A model generated the notes under the pieces. That model saw only the letters and a list, made by a program, of their open reading frames with translations. It did no database searches and was not told the origin of the DNA. Below are positions 25,725 to 34,916 of a stretch of DNA of 64,000 nt, piece after piece. The position numbers and the translations under genes are program-made. Each line of letters opens with the position of its first letter. Position 1 is the stretch's first letter. The DNA lies in assembly GCF_003286595.3 (NCBI RefSeq), contig NZ_CP132985.1:1798001-1862000 (forward strand), given 5' to 3'. Source of the DNA: Aerococcus mictus (GTDB taxonomy: Bacteria; Bacillota; Bacilli; Lactobacillales; Aerococcaceae).

Positions 25725-26531
25725 CTAGTCTTTGATAATAAATTGGTCGACCACATGGCTGATCCCCTCTTCATCGTTAGTGTGGGTCACAAAGTCAGCC
25801 ACCGCCTTAACACTGGCCACCGCATTGCCCATGGCAACCCCTAAGCCAGCCCATTCAATCATAGTCAGGTCATTTTCTTGGTCCCCAAAGGCCATGGTTT
25901 GCTCTTGGTCCACGCCAATTTCTTGACTCAAATGAGCTAGCCCGGCCCCCTTATTGGCATCAACCGGGTTAAATTCTAAGAAATAAGGCGCAGACTTCAC
26001 AATATTCCAACGCTTAAACCAATCTTCTGGCAGGTCTTGGCGGACCGTTTCTAAGTAGGCCGGATCTCCGGTCACCATCAGTTTATTGACCTTAGTTTCG
26101 TTTTCAACAAAGTTTTCAATCTTTATGGGCATCCCGGTTAACTGGGCTTCATGAGCCATGTATTGATGGTTGGGTTCCTTGAGGCCGAGGACATTGTGGT
26201 CGTCGTAAGTATTGATATCCACATCATAGTCGGCTAAAAAGTCACAAATTTCCCCAACTTCAGCAGGGGGAAGAACAGCTTCAAAGATCACCTGGTTATC
26301 TGACCAAGTGTCCACAATCCGACCGCCATTGAAGCTCGATAAATAGCGGACCAAGTCCTTACCGACCAGGTCTTGGATCAGCTCCACCCCAGGCAGGGGC
26401 CGACCGGAAGAAATCACAATTTCAATGCCAGACTCCTTCATGGTCTTTAGGGCCTGGTGGGTGGCCTCACTCAAGCTGGAGTCACTCTTTAACAGGGTGC
26501 CATCAACGTCAAAAGCAGCTAATCGATACAT
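25725..26531 (-). CDS. Cof-type HAD-IIB sugar-phosphate phosphatase
   Basis: 268 residues. HAD motif I FDVDGTLLKSD (two catalytic Asp), motif II VISSGRPL, and motif III/IV AFGDQENDLTMIEWAG, with a C2 cap between. Substrates of this family are sugar phosphates and flavin or nucleotide phosphates; none can be assigned. Gap of 50 nt to the NUDIX gene. Confidence 0.9.
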   Translation of the reverse strand: MYRLAAFDVDGTLLKSDSSLSEATHQALKTMKESGIEIVISSGRPLPGVELIQDLVGKDLVRYLSSFNGGRIVDTWSDNQVIFEAVLPPAEVGEICDFLADYDVDINTYDDHNVLGLKEPNHQYMAHEAQLTGMPIKIENFVENETKVNKLMVTGDPAYLETVRQDLPEDWFKRWNIVKSAPYFLEFNPVDANKGAGLAHLSQEIGVDQEQTMAFGDQENDLTMIEWAGLGVAMGNAVASVKAVADFVTHTNDEEGISHVVDQFIIKD

Positions 26532-26553
26532 TGCTTTAAATTCCTTTCATTTT

Positions 26554-27897
26554 CTAATGGGTTAAGAAGTCATGGGCTTGGCTATTGACCTGAACCTCCA
26601 TATCACCTTCGTAGGAAATAATGACAGGGTCTTGGCCCAAGCACAAGCGGCCATCAGTCACCGTATAGGTGTCATCGTTCAACAAGTTGGTATAGTCGCC
26701 TGAAGGCAGAGAGAGCTCCACCTCACAAGGCGTTTGGTCATCAGTCTTCAATTTAAAAAGGCCAAACAAGTGTTGTTTGTAATAATGGTAGCCACAAATA
26801 ATGATATTAGGCTTGACGCCTCGGTAGAAGAAATAGCCACTCTTGCAGGCTTCGCGCTTCTTAATCAGAGAGAGGCGTTGGATCATCTCAGTCATATCTT
26901 CTTGGGGAGTCCAGTCCATACTTTCCGCCTTATCCCAGGGGATGGAATCCTCTAGGCCGTATTCTTGCCCCATAATCAAGTGGGCCATCCCCTTCTTAAA
27001 GAGCGAAAAGGCGGTCCAATTCCGCAAATCCGCCTTGGTCTTGACATGGGAAGCAACCCGAGAGTGGTTAGCAAACTCCAGGGCCCGGTTTTTCACGGCG
27101 GTAAAGGGCAGCTGGATCTCGCTTAAATTCAGGACATAGATCAGATTATCCAAATCTAAAATCCCGTGGTAAAAGCGTAGGTAAAATTCCGCTAAATTGC
27201 CCTCGTCCAGAACGTCAAAGTTACTATAAAGCTCTCCTTCGGTTGAATAGTGGACATTATTCATCCGTAAACGAAACATGGTATTGTCAGTCAGGAGGTT
27301 GCCCATCCAGTAGAAATAAGGATGGACGTCCTCCACTTCAGCCCGGGCGCTATTCCAAAACTCGGTGCGGATCAATTGGGCATCACGAATAGAAAAACCA
27401 TCCACATAGAGGGCCCACTCCTTCAGGGTGGCAATCAATTCATCCCATAGTTTGGGGTTAGAAAAGTCGAGGTCAACCCCCTTTTCATAACCCGGAAAGC
27501 GGGTATAAACCTGGCCTTCCTTATTGCGTAAGAAGTAGGTGGGACGTTCCTGAATGACCTCTGAATCCTTGGCCAATTGGGTCATAGGAAATTCAATCAC
27601 CAGCTGGATTCCCGCCTGGTGGACAGCATGGACCAAGTCCTTGAAATCCTCCATGGTCCCATAGGCCGGGTCCACATCCTTAAAATTCTTGACAAAATTC
27701 GGATTGCCAACCTCCCCTTCAGGATGTTGGTCGGTCACGGGAAAAATCGACGCCAAAATTAAAATATCTACGCCCAAGGCCTTGAGGCGGGCTAAGTCAG
27801 GGATGACTGCTTGAAAAGTCCCCGCTTCAGTATAATTTCGGATAAAAATTTTATAAGCTAATTTATGCCTTAAGGTCAAATTGGTTACCTTAGCCAT
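26554..27897 (-). CDS. GH13 (alpha-amylase) fold protein with an apparently degenerate active site
   Basis: 447 residues, aligned by eye with oligo-1,6-glucosidase/trehalose-6-P hydrolase proteins: IFIRNYTEAGTFQAVIPDL, LKALGVDILILASIFP, DPAYGTMEDFKDLV and GQEYGLEDS are all there. The catalytic regions are altered. Region I lacks the VNH triad (VIEFPMT, residues 100-106). Region II has GFSIRDAQ (167-174) where GFRxDxxx is expected. No Glu is seen at the region III position (FYWMGNL). Region IV has FANHSRV in place of ENHD. Structural or binding function, or relaxed catalysis, is possible. Followed by the HAD gene after 22 nt. Confidence 0.75.
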   Translation of the reverse strand: MAKVTNLTLRHKLAYKIFIRNYTEAGTFQAVIPDLARLKALGVDILILASIFPVTDQHPEGEVGNPNFVKNFKDVDPAYGTMEDFKDLVHAVHQAGIQLVIEFPMTQLAKDSEVIQERPTYFLRNKEGQVYTRFPGYEKGVDLDFSNPKLWDELIATLKEWALYVDGFSIRDAQLIRTEFWNSARAEVEDVHPYFYWMGNLLTDNTMFRLRMNNVHYSTEGELYSNFDVLDEGNLAEFYLRFYHGILDLDNLIYVLNLSEIQLPFTAVKNRALEFANHSRVASHVKTKADLRNWTAFSLFKKGMAHLIMGQEYGLEDSIPWDKAESMDWTPQEDMTEMIQRLSLIKKREACKSGYFFYRGVKPNIIICGYHYYKQHLFGLFKLKTDDQTPCEVELSLPSGDYTNLLNDDTYTVTDGRLCLGQDPVIISYEGDMEVQVNSQAHDFLTH

Positions 27898-28000
27898 CGG
27901 TCCATGTCACGCTCCTTTTTTGAAAGTGCCTACACCTTTCCTCAGTCGCTTTTATCATATCACATCAGGGCATAAAAAAGCGCTTAATTTCTCTCTACCA

Positions 28001-28915
28001 CTAGGCTAAGGCCTGGCTGACCAAGATTTTACCAGACTGGGTCACAACTAAGCCCTCAATCCCTTTTAAGTCATCAATGGCAGCCACTGCTTCTTCTGAA
28101 TTCAAAGCAAAGAGAGCCGTGGTCCAAATCTCACAGAAAACTGATTGGGGCGCGATAATGGTTAAAGACGCCAGGTCGGTTTCAATAGGGTAACCGGTCT
28201 TTGAATCCAGGATATGGTGGTAGGACTGGCCTTCTTGCTTGAAAGAGCGTTCATAGATTCCTGAAGTGACCACGGACTGGTTTTTGACTGGGACCGTGGC
28301 CATAATTTCACCCCGGATGGCGTCTGGACGTTGGATACCGATCCGCCAAAAGCCGTCGTCGCGGTTGGGAGCATCTCCCATGACGAGGACATTGCCGCCC
28401 AGATTAATCAATCCATAGTCCGCTCCAGCCTGGCGCCAGTCGGCCACAATCTGGTCAGCAAAATAGCCCTTGGCAATGGCACCCAGGTCAATCTCCATGC
28501 CTTCCTTTTCTAAATAAACTTTATGGGTAGTCGGATCGAGCTGGACCTTATGGGGGTCAATCAAATCCAGACGTTCGTCGATTTCTTCTTGACTGGGCAC
28601 TCGGGCGTCGGAAAAGCCGATATGCCAGAGCTTGACCAAGGGACCAATGGCTAAGTTAAAGCGGCCCTCGGTAGAGACCGAGACTTTCTTAGCCAGTTGG
28701 ATCAGGTCAAAGAGATCCTTATCCACGGCAACAGCCGCCTTCCCCGCTGCCTGGTTGACCTGCATCAACATGGAATCATCGCGGTTAGCGGAAAAGCGGT
28801 ACTCATAATCACGTAACTTGGCCTCGCTCTTTTCCAAGAGGGCCTCTGCCTCCGGGTGGCCAACTTTCATTTCAATTACAGTTCCCATTAATTCAACTAA
28901 TTTTACGGCTTCCAT
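28001..28915 (-). CDS. apbE: FAD:protein FMN transferase
   Basis: Attaches FMN covalently to Thr/Ser of FMN_bind proteins using FAD. 304 residues: MGTVIEMKVGH start region, FSANRDDSMLMQVNQAAGK, the IDLGAIAKGYFADQI signature, YGLINLGGNVLVMG, and SVVTSGIYERSF followed by HHILDSKTGYPI with metal ligands. There is no signal peptide or lipobox, so it is a cytoplasmic form. A plausible client with an SGATVSS flavinylation site is encoded at 44901-46625. Co-oriented with the membrane protein gene upstream (gap 21 nt). Confidence 0.93.
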   Translation of the reverse strand: MEAVKLVELMGTVIEMKVGHPEAEALLEKSEAKLRDYEYRFSANRDDSMLMQVNQAAGKAAVAVDKDLFDLIQLAKKVSVSTEGRFNLAIGPLVKLWHIGFSDARVPSQEEIDERLDLIDPHKVQLDPTTHKVYLEKEGMEIDLGAIAKGYFADQIVADWRQAGADYGLINLGGNVLVMGDAPNRDDGFWRIGIQRPDAIRGEIMATVPVKNQSVVTSGIYERSFKQEGQSYHHILDSKTGYPIETDLASLTIIAPQSVFCEIWTTALFALNSEEAVAAIDDLKGIEGLVVTQSGKILVSQALA

Positions 28916-28936
28916 GGCCTTCCCCTTTCTGATTCA

Positions 28937-29770
28937 TTAAATTTCACCCGACACGGTCGGATTTTGCTTGACCCCGGCTAATTCATCGATTTGCCAGTGG
29001 AGAACAATCCAGGTGGCCAAGAAGACCGCCATAATATCCACTCCCGCCCGGCTCACTACATCGACCAAAGCAATCTCATAACGTAAGGCAAAGAAGGCGT
29101 GATAAGCCAAAACGGCCGGCGCAAAAAATCCCCAGGTAAACTGGTAGTTTTTGCCTTTCTTATCTTGGCGTCTGAGATAACGTTGCAAGACGCAAAAGAC
29201 GCCACCCATGGTAAGTCCCAACATGGCTGCCCAGCCTAGAGAAATGGTGAGGTTGTCATCGCCTAAGCTATAAATATCCAAACCTCGGTAGGCAAAGAAA
29301 CGAAAAATTACCATGGACAAGGTATAGACCAAGAGGGCCCGGTTATAGATAAAGGGCTTGCGTTGGTAATGTTGGCGTTTGGTCGCCAATAATTTCTCAA
29401 TCAGAGCCCCTTGAACCATGAAGACCAGGACCGCCTTGAGCGAATTTAAGAAATAATCAACCGGCAGGCGGTGGGGCAAGGGTTCACAGAGGTAAAGAAT
29501 AAAGACGACCAACTCACAAGCCAGGTAGACCCAGGTTTTATAACGTTTAGTCCCTGGCAGACGGAGGTCGATCAGTTCATAACCCGCCGTCATCAGGGTA
29601 AAGACCAGCCAACCCACTAGAAAAGCCAGGATCGGATAATTTCCCGATTCCAATAAGGGCGAAGGCGGGAGGATCCCTTGAAAGGAGGGGTTGGGTAAAA
29701 ACAGGTCAAAGACCAGCTGTAAAGCAGACATCACTATACCAATTAAGGCTATTCTAAGCCATCGCTTCAT
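28937..29770 (-). CDS. Polytopic membrane protein of unknown function next to apbE
   Basis: 277 residues from ATG 29770 (MKRWLRIALIGIVMSAL); an in-frame GTG three codons earlier is the alternative start. About eight hydrophobic segments with charged loops (RLPGTKRYKTW, KRQHYQRK, RRQDKKGKNY). I do not recognise the family. Adjacent to and probably co-transcribed with apbE, so a role in flavin-linked electron transfer is conceivable but not shown by any motif. Confidence 0.7.
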   Translation of the reverse strand: MKRWLRIALIGIVMSALQLVFDLFLPNPSFQGILPPSPLLESGNYPILAFLVGWLVFTLMTAGYELIDLRLPGTKRYKTWVYLACELVVFILYLCEPLPHRLPVDYFLNSLKAVLVFMVQGALIEKLLATKRQHYQRKPFIYNRALLVYTLSMVIFRFFAYRGLDIYSLGDDNLTISLGWAAMLGLTMGGVFCVLQRYLRRQDKKGKNYQFTWGFFAPAVLAYHAFFALRYEIALVDVVSRAGVDIMAVFLATWIVLHWQIDELAGVKQNPTVSGEI

Positions 29771-29785
29771 CGGCCTCACTTCTTT

Positions 29786-30151
29786 CTAATAGACCCGCAT
29801 GGCTAGCAGGTGCTCACGTAACACAACGGCATTATTTTCACTTTCATTTTTGGAACTATAGATTAAGCTAATCTTATGGTCAACCGCCTTGCGACATAAA
29901 CGCTGGCAGGCCTCATGGGCAGCTCGGTTTTGGTTGAGTTCTTGCTTATAGGCTGACTTAAAGCGGTCAAAGTGGTCAGGATTTTGGTGGAAGGTCTTAC
30001 GCAAGTCATCACTCGGCGCCAGATCTTTCTCCCATTCATCCACATGAGCATCTTCCTTCTTAATCCCACGCGGCCACAAGCGATCCACTAAAATCCGCTC
30101 ACCATCGTTAGGATCATAATCGGCATAAGCCCGCTTAATTGCAATCTCCAT
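29786..30151 (-). CDS. DUF488 family protein
   Basis: 121 residues from ATG 30151 (MEIAIKRAYADYDPNDGERI), with the conserved ILVDRLWPRGIKKEDAHVDEW and ISLIYSSKNESENNAVVL signatures. Function of the family is not established. The open frame extends upstream to 30217 but the homologous start is this Met; RBS weak. Confidence 0.82.
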   Translation of the reverse strand: MEIAIKRAYADYDPNDGERILVDRLWPRGIKKEDAHVDEWEKDLAPSDDLRKTFHQNPDHFDRFKSAYKQELNQNRAAHEACQRLCRKAVDHKISLIYSSKNESENNAVVLREHLLAMRVY

Positions 30152-30218
30152 CAAACACACGCTCATTTCTAAACTTATCAATATTATAAATATAGTATAA
30201 CAAAAGCAGCTAAACAAA

Positions 30219-30254
30219 ATAAAAACTTAGCTACCCAATCAGGCAGCTAAGTTT
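30219..30254 (-). terminator. Terminator of gltX
   Basis: Minus strand ACTTAGCT/AGCTAAGT with inner CC/GG, followed by TTTTTATTTT; 15 nt after the gltX stop. Confidence 0.82.
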
Positions 30255-30269
30255 CTTTACGAGATTCTC

Positions 30270-31751
30270 TTATTCAGCTTTTTCCATCTTACTTAAGGCT
30301 TCTTCAAGATGGTGTTTGGTCTTTTCCTTGCCCATGACTTCAATGGTTAAGCCGATGGACGGACCGTGTTCCTTACCGGAAGTCGCGACACGCAGTGGCA
30401 TATAGAGGTTTTTACCTTTGATGCCGGTGTCTTTTTGAACTTGTTTAATGGCCGCCATGATGTGTTCTTCATCGAAAGGTTCGATAGCGTCCAACTTATT
30501 GTTAAAGTCATTGACCACTTCATAGGCAGTGTCTGCTGACAAGATTTCCTTGCCGCGTTCATCCACTTCTAAGGAATCGTGGAAGAACATGTCGGACAAG
30601 TCAACAATTTGTTTGGCGTAGGACATTTCATCCTTATATAAGGAGACTAATTTCTTGGTCCAAGCCAATTCCTCTTCACTAGGGTTTTCGGATACCCGGC
30701 CAGCCGCTTGCAGGTGAGGAATGGCAAGGCGGGCAACGGTTTCTTCGTCAGCAGCCTTCATGTAGCGGTTGTTGATCCATTCCAATTTCTTATTATCAAA
30801 GGCAGCCGGTGACTTGCTTAAGCGGTTAGGGTCAAAGATTTCAATGAATTCTTCCTTGGAGAAGATTTCTTCTTCCCCTTTTGGTGACCAACCCAGTAGA
30901 GCGATAAAGTTAAAGATCGCTTCGGGGAGGTAACCAAGATCACGGTATTGTTCAATAAATTGAATAATGGAACCGTCACGCTTGGATAATTTCTTCCCGG
31001 TTTCAGCACTGGTAATCAAGGACATGTGACCAAAGACAGGCGCTTCCCAGCCTAAAGCTTGGTAGATCATGATTTGTTTAGGGGTGTTAGACAAGTGGTC
31101 ATCCCCACGTAAAACATGGGTAATTTCCATCAAGTGGTCGTCAACCACCACAGCGAAATTATAGGTTGGGGACTTATCTTTCTTCCAGATAATAAAGTCG
31201 CCACCAATATCTTCAGAGTGGATGCTGACCTCTCCTTTAACCATGTCGTCAAAGGTGTAAGTTTCCCCTTCTGGGATCCGGAAACGGACGGTTTCAGGGC
31301 GTCCTTCGTCTCGAGCAGCTTGGATGTCTTCATCCGAACGATCGCGCCAGGTGCCTTCATAGTGTGGCATGATCCCCGCTGCTTTTTGAGCTTGGCGGGC
31401 AGCTTCTAATTCTTCTTCGGTATCAAAGGCATAGTAAGCGTCCCCTTGTTCGATCAATTGGTCAATGTATTTTTGGTAGATATCGTAACGTTCGGATTGG
31501 CGGTAAGGGCCGTATTGACCTGGATTTTCTGGACTTTCATCCCAATCCAAACCTAACCATTTCAAGTTGTCAATTTGGCTCTTTTCACCATCCGCCACAT
31601 TCCGTTTTTTATCGGTGTCTTCAATACGGATAATGAAGTCGCCACCTTCGTGACGGGCGAATAAGTAGTTAAACAAAGCGGTACGCGCATTGCCAATGTG
31701 TAAGTAGCCTGTTGGACTTGGCGCATAGCGCACTCTGATCTTATCGGACAT
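30270..31751 (-). CDS. gltX: Glutamyl-tRNA synthetase
   Basis: 493 residues, class I synthetase. [20 protein letters not shown] carries the HIGH motif, [15 protein letters not shown] and [17 protein letters not shown] carries KLSKR. ATG 31751 is preferred over an ATG four codons upstream, because GGAG abuts the first ATG and homologues begin at this point. Probably charges both tRNA-Glu and tRNA-Gln as in other Firmicutes. Confidence 0.96.
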   Translation of the reverse strand: MSDKIRVRYAPSPTGYLHIGNARTALFNYLFARHEGGDFIIRIEDTDKKRNVADGEKSQIDNLKWLGLDWDESPENPGQYGPYRQSERYDIYQKYIDQLIEQGDAYYAFDTEEELEAARQAQKAAGIMPHYEGTWRDRSDEDIQAARDEGRPETVRFRIPEGETYTFDDMVKGEVSIHSEDIGGDFIIWKKDKSPTYNFAVVVDDHLMEITHVLRGDDHLSNTPKQIMIYQALGWEAPVFGHMSLITSAETGKKLSKRDGSIIQFIEQYRDLGYLPEAIFNFIALLGWSPKGEEEIFSKEEFIEIFDPNRLSKSPAAFDNKKLEWINNRYMKAADEETVARLAIPHLQAAGRVSENPSEEELAWTKKLVSLYKDEMSYAKQIVDLSDMFFHDSLEVDERGKEILSADTAYEVVNDFNNKLDAIEPFDEEHIMAAIKQVQKDTGIKGKNLYMPLRVATSGKEHGPSIGLTIEVMGKEKTKHHLEEALSKMEKAE

Positions 31752-31912
31752 AAATTTAGCCATCTCCTCTTGTCTGTAAAGATTTCAATCGTTTCTATTC
31801 TACCATAAGTTGACCCCGCATTAAAATGAATGGGCCAAAATGCAAGTAAAAATTGTCTTTCAGGATCGTTCAAGCTACCTAAAGTGATTCATCAAGCCAT
31901 CAAAGCGTCACT

Positions 31913-32407
31913 TTAGTCCTTTAAGGTCACTTGGGCGACCTTATCCCCTGCTTTAACAGCTTTGGGTTCTTCCACTTCTAGAGATTCCACTTGGTCTGCT
32001 TGGGTGAGGACCACCACACAGGTAGTATCTGTGCCGGCTTGGCGAACAGCGTCTAAGTCCATTTGGGTCAAGACTTGGCCGGCTTTAACTTGGTCTCCAG
32101 CAGATACTTGAGAGGTAAAAGGTTTGCCATCCAAGTCAACGGTATTAAAACCTAGGTGGAGGAGGATCTCCAGGCCTTCATCACTTTCAATGCCAATGGC
32201 ATGTTGAGTAGGGAAAACGGTCGTGACCGTCCCATTGACTGGGGCATAAACGGTGCCCTCATCGGGTTCAATCGCAAACCCGTCGCCCATCATCTTTTGA
32301 CTAAATACGGGGTCAGAGACTGATTCTAAGGCCACCAACTGCCCATTAGCAATCGCTTCAAGTTCTACTGAGGTATTTTTTGCTTTTTTCTTTAAGAATC
32401 CAAACAT
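31913..32407 (-). CDS. crr: PTS glucose-type IIA component
   Basis: 164 residues, stand-alone EIIA-Glc. FPTQHAIGIESDEG and LEILLHLGFNTVDLDGKPFT contain the paired active-site histidines; EGTVYAPVNGTV is the conserved start of the barrel. Accepts phosphate from HPr-His and passes it to a IIBC partner not encoded here, so it may serve several permeases. RBS AAAGGAG. Confidence 0.92.
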   Translation of the reverse strand: MFGFLKKKAKNTSVELEAIANGQLVALESVSDPVFSQKMMGDGFAIEPDEGTVYAPVNGTVTTVFPTQHAIGIESDEGLEILLHLGFNTVDLDGKPFTSQVSAGDQVKAGQVLTQMDLDAVRQAGTDTTCVVVLTQADQVESLEVEEPKAVKAGDKVAQVTLKD

Positions 32408-32524
32408 TTTTTCTGCTCCTTTTTATGGCTAGTCAACCAGCATTTCATTTTAGGGATAGTTTACCATGAACCTTAAAGGAATATCAGAATTTTCAATGAA
32501 ATTTCAGAGCTTGGAGCTCAGAAC

Positions 32525-33247
32525 TTAATCTAGGTCTTGGACAAAGGTCAAGTGCTTGTCATCCGACTCCTCAGCCAAGTAGCGGTAGCCCGCCTCAGAA
32601 AAAGCTTGGATCTGACTCAGATCAGTGACTTGGTGGTTAACCAGGTAATTCAAGAGAGCACCTCTTCCCTTCTTGGCAATCGTGGAATGCTGTTTGAATT
32701 TGCCGTCTTTGATCTGGTAAAAATCCACATCGATCCAGTCATAGCGGTCGGAATCCAGCAAGCTAGCAAATTCCTGGCTGGCTAGGCTAAGAATCCTTTC
32801 ACCCGACGCAAAGGCTTGGTCAAAAGTCCCCTGCCAGAATTTTCTGAGGGATTGCCCCTCCACTTTCAGCGGCATGGACAGGTCCAGACGGTAGGGCTTA
32901 ATGGGTTGGGTGGCAGGGATGGGCCCATAGAGCGCGGACAAAATCCGCACTTGCTGGTCTAGATAGGCTTGGATCGCTGGGTCTTGTAAATCCAAGTCCA
33001 GCTGCCGGTAGGCCAAGCCATGGTAGAGGCTAATGGCCGGGTAAGCCTTATCTTGGTCAAAATCTTCTATATAAGCTAAGTTAGTCTCTAGCAACTTGTC
33101 CTTCACCTTTAAAGTTTTTGCCACTTCTTCTGGGCTCAGGGACTTCAAGGTCTGGACTAGCGCTTGACTTTGAGGGCTAAGTTGCCAGTCTTTCTCAAGG
33201 GCTTGGTCGAGGGACATCTCCTTGGCCGGGGAAAAAATAATCTTCAT
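32525..33247 (-). CDS. yaaA: Peroxide stress protein YaaA
   Basis: 240 residues, DUF328/YaaA family: MKIIFSPAKEMSLD at the start, YHGLAYRQLDL, LYGPIPATQPIKPYRLDLS and ARIAKKGRGALLNYLV-like end (IAKKGRGALLNYLVNHQ). In E. coli it limits iron-dependent damage after peroxide. Its 5' flank is occupied by a long family 1 repeat array (33299-33939). Confidence 0.92.
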   Translation of the reverse strand: MKIIFSPAKEMSLDQALEKDWQLSPQSQALVQTLKSLSPEEVAKTLKVKDKLLETNLAYIEDFDQDKAYPAISLYHGLAYRQLDLDLQDPAIQAYLDQQVRILSALYGPIPATQPIKPYRLDLSMPLKVEGQSLRKFWQGTFDQAFASGERILSLASQEFASLLDSDRYDWIDVDFYQIKDGKFKQHSTIAKKGRGALLNYLVNHQVTDLSQIQAFSEAGYRYLAEESDDKHLTFVQDLD

Positions 33248-33298
33248 AAATAGTCTCCTTTATACTGGGTCTCTTGGCTTTATTTTACCATAGGGGTA

Positions 33299-33939
33299 AT
33301 CTTGCTCTTTAGTGTGACTGTCGCACTCTAACCAAACCTGCTCCAGTCACAGGACGAACGTCCGCTTCAAAAACTGGTAACGCTCAGCTTTACTGAGCTT
33401 ATCCCAGTTTTCTCCAGCGATTTCGTCCTTTGGTGTGACTGTCGCACTCTAACCAAACCTGCTCCAAGCGCAGAGCAAGCGTCCTCTTCAGAAAATGGCG
33501 ACAAATTCTCTGCAAGAATTTTTACGCCTTTTTCTTCCAGAGGTCTTGCTCTTTGGTGCACTTGTCGCACTCTAACCAAACCTGCTCCAGTCACAGGACG
33601 AACGTCCGCTTCAAAAACTGGTAACGCTCAGCTTTACTGAGCTTATCCCAGTTTTCTCCAGCGATTTCGTCCTTTGGTGTGACTGTCGCACTCTAACCAA
33701 ACCTGCTCCAAGCGCAGAGCAAGCGTCCTCTTCAGAAAATGGCGACAAATTCTCTGCAAGAATTTTTACGCCTTTTTCTTCCAGAGGTCTTGCTCTTTGG
33801 TGCACTTGTCGCACTCTGACCAAACCTGCTCCGGGTGCAGATCGATCTCCACTTCACTAAAGTGCAAGAAATTCTTTTCAAGAATTTTTGCTCTTTAGCT
33901 CCAGTGCTATCGATCTTTAGCGCACCCGTCGCACTCTAA
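33299..33939 (-). repeat. Family 1 hairpin repeat array, five units plus a partial one
   Basis: GAGTGCGA flanks recur at about 33936, 33816, 33691, 33572, 33447 and 33328 on the minus strand. The region 33321-33564 is repeated at 33565-33808 with period 244 bp and no difference I can see; each 244-bp block holds two unlike units. Helix pairs per unit: CGCT/AGCG, CCTCT/AGAGG and CACT/AGTG below the constant GGA/GA loop. The rightmost unit has GGGTGC/GCACCC and AGATCGAT/ATCGATCT. Lies between divergent yaaA and the acyltransferase gene. Confidence 0.85.
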
Positions 33940-34029
33940 CTTTTATAGTTTATAAAAATAACTTTTATTGGACAAAGAAGTCGAATTATATTATGGTTTT
34001 TTTATCAGTTTTTAGGGGAGTAGAGGAAA

Positions 34030-34719
34030 ATGGAAAAAGAATTTGGTCCAGTTTTACGCTTTTTGAGAGGAATTGTTCGCCTATTTATACCCACATACCG
34101 GCTCGACCAAGAATCGATACCCGACTTGAGCCAGCCGACCGTCTTTGTCTCCCACCATGAAAACCTCAGAGGCCCGCTTAAAATTATTATCTGGACCACC
34201 ATTTTTATGCGGATCTGGGTCCTGGCCAAGTTGACCGATCCTAAGGCCTGCTACCAACATTTTGTGGACTATACCTTTACCCAACGTTTCCATATTCCAA
34301 AACCCATCGCCAAGCTCTTGGCTTTTCCAGCGGCCTGGATCGTGGCCTTCTTCCTCAAGCAAGCTCGGGTCATTCCCGTCTATCGGGGGAGTCGCCAACT
34401 TAAGAAGACCTTCACTACTAGCCTCCAAGCCCTAGAAGAGCGCGTCCCCGTCACCATCTTCCCTGATGTGGACTATCAAAGTAAGGACCAACCTGTGGGG
34501 AAAATCTATGAAGGCTTCCTCCACTTGGAGAAACTCTACTACCGCAAATACCACCATCATATCCAATTTGTCCCCCTTTACGCCAATCGAAAGACCCATA
34601 AAATCTATTGCGGACAGGCAGTCACCTTCCAAGGTCCAAAAGAAGATTTCCGCCAAGAACGTGACCAGGTCGCCCAAAAACTCCAAGACCAACTCAACCA
34701 ACTCCTCGATAAAGACTAA
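34030..34719 (+). CDS. PlsC-like glycerolipid acyltransferase fold protein lacking the usual catalytic Asp
   Basis: 229 residues, PlsC/LPLAT-like. Block I, normally HxxxxD, reads SHHENLRG (41-48) with no Asp in register; block II is kept as VIPVYRGS (114-121); block III reads FPDVDYQS (144-151) where FPEGTRS is usual. A basic C-terminus with coiled-coil tail. RBS AGAGGAAA before ATG. First gene of the plus-strand island, ended by a strong terminator. Either a diverged acyltransferase or a non-catalytic lipid-binding relative. Confidence 0.7.
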   Translation: MEKEFGPVLRFLRGIVRLFIPTYRLDQESIPDLSQPTVFVSHHENLRGPLKIIIWTTIFMRIWVLAKLTDPKACYQHFVDYTFTQRFHIPKPIAKLLAFPAAWIVAFFLKQARVIPVYRGSRQLKKTFTTSLQALEERVPVTIFPDVDYQSKDQPVGKIYEGFLHLEKLYYRKYHHHIQFVPLYANRKTHKIYCGQAVTFQGPKEDFRQERDQVAQKLQDQLNQLLDKD

Positions 34720-34738
34720 AACAATCTGAAAAAGTTAA

Positions 34739-34785
34739 CCCTGACCGCCACTTTCCTAGTTAAAGTGGCAGTCAGGGCTTTTTTA
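34739..34785 (+). terminator. Terminator of the acyltransferase-like gene
   Basis: CCCTGAC-C-GCCACTTT / AAAGTGGC-A-GTCAGGG followed by CT6; long, stable stem. Confidence 0.92.
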
Positions 34786-34916
34786 TTCTCTGTTATTTTT
34801 TACATCGATAAGTCCACAAGTTGAATTTCCAGCTTTTTCTGACTATTACCCTTATAATAAAAATATCAGGTGGTCAAAATCTGGCCACCAAGAATAAAAC
34901 ATGAGGAGGAAGAACT

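Noticed and set aside
33367..33823. Two near-identical 70-75 residue frames (LVRVRQSHQRTKSLEKTG type)
   Set aside because: They lie wholly inside the 244-bp duplicated hairpin repeat; the sequence is explained by the repeat and lacks start signals.
33299..33939. Repeat array as a CRISPR
   Set aside because: Units are ~120 bp with internal palindromes and differing arms; there are no short identical repeats separated by unique spacers and no cas genes.
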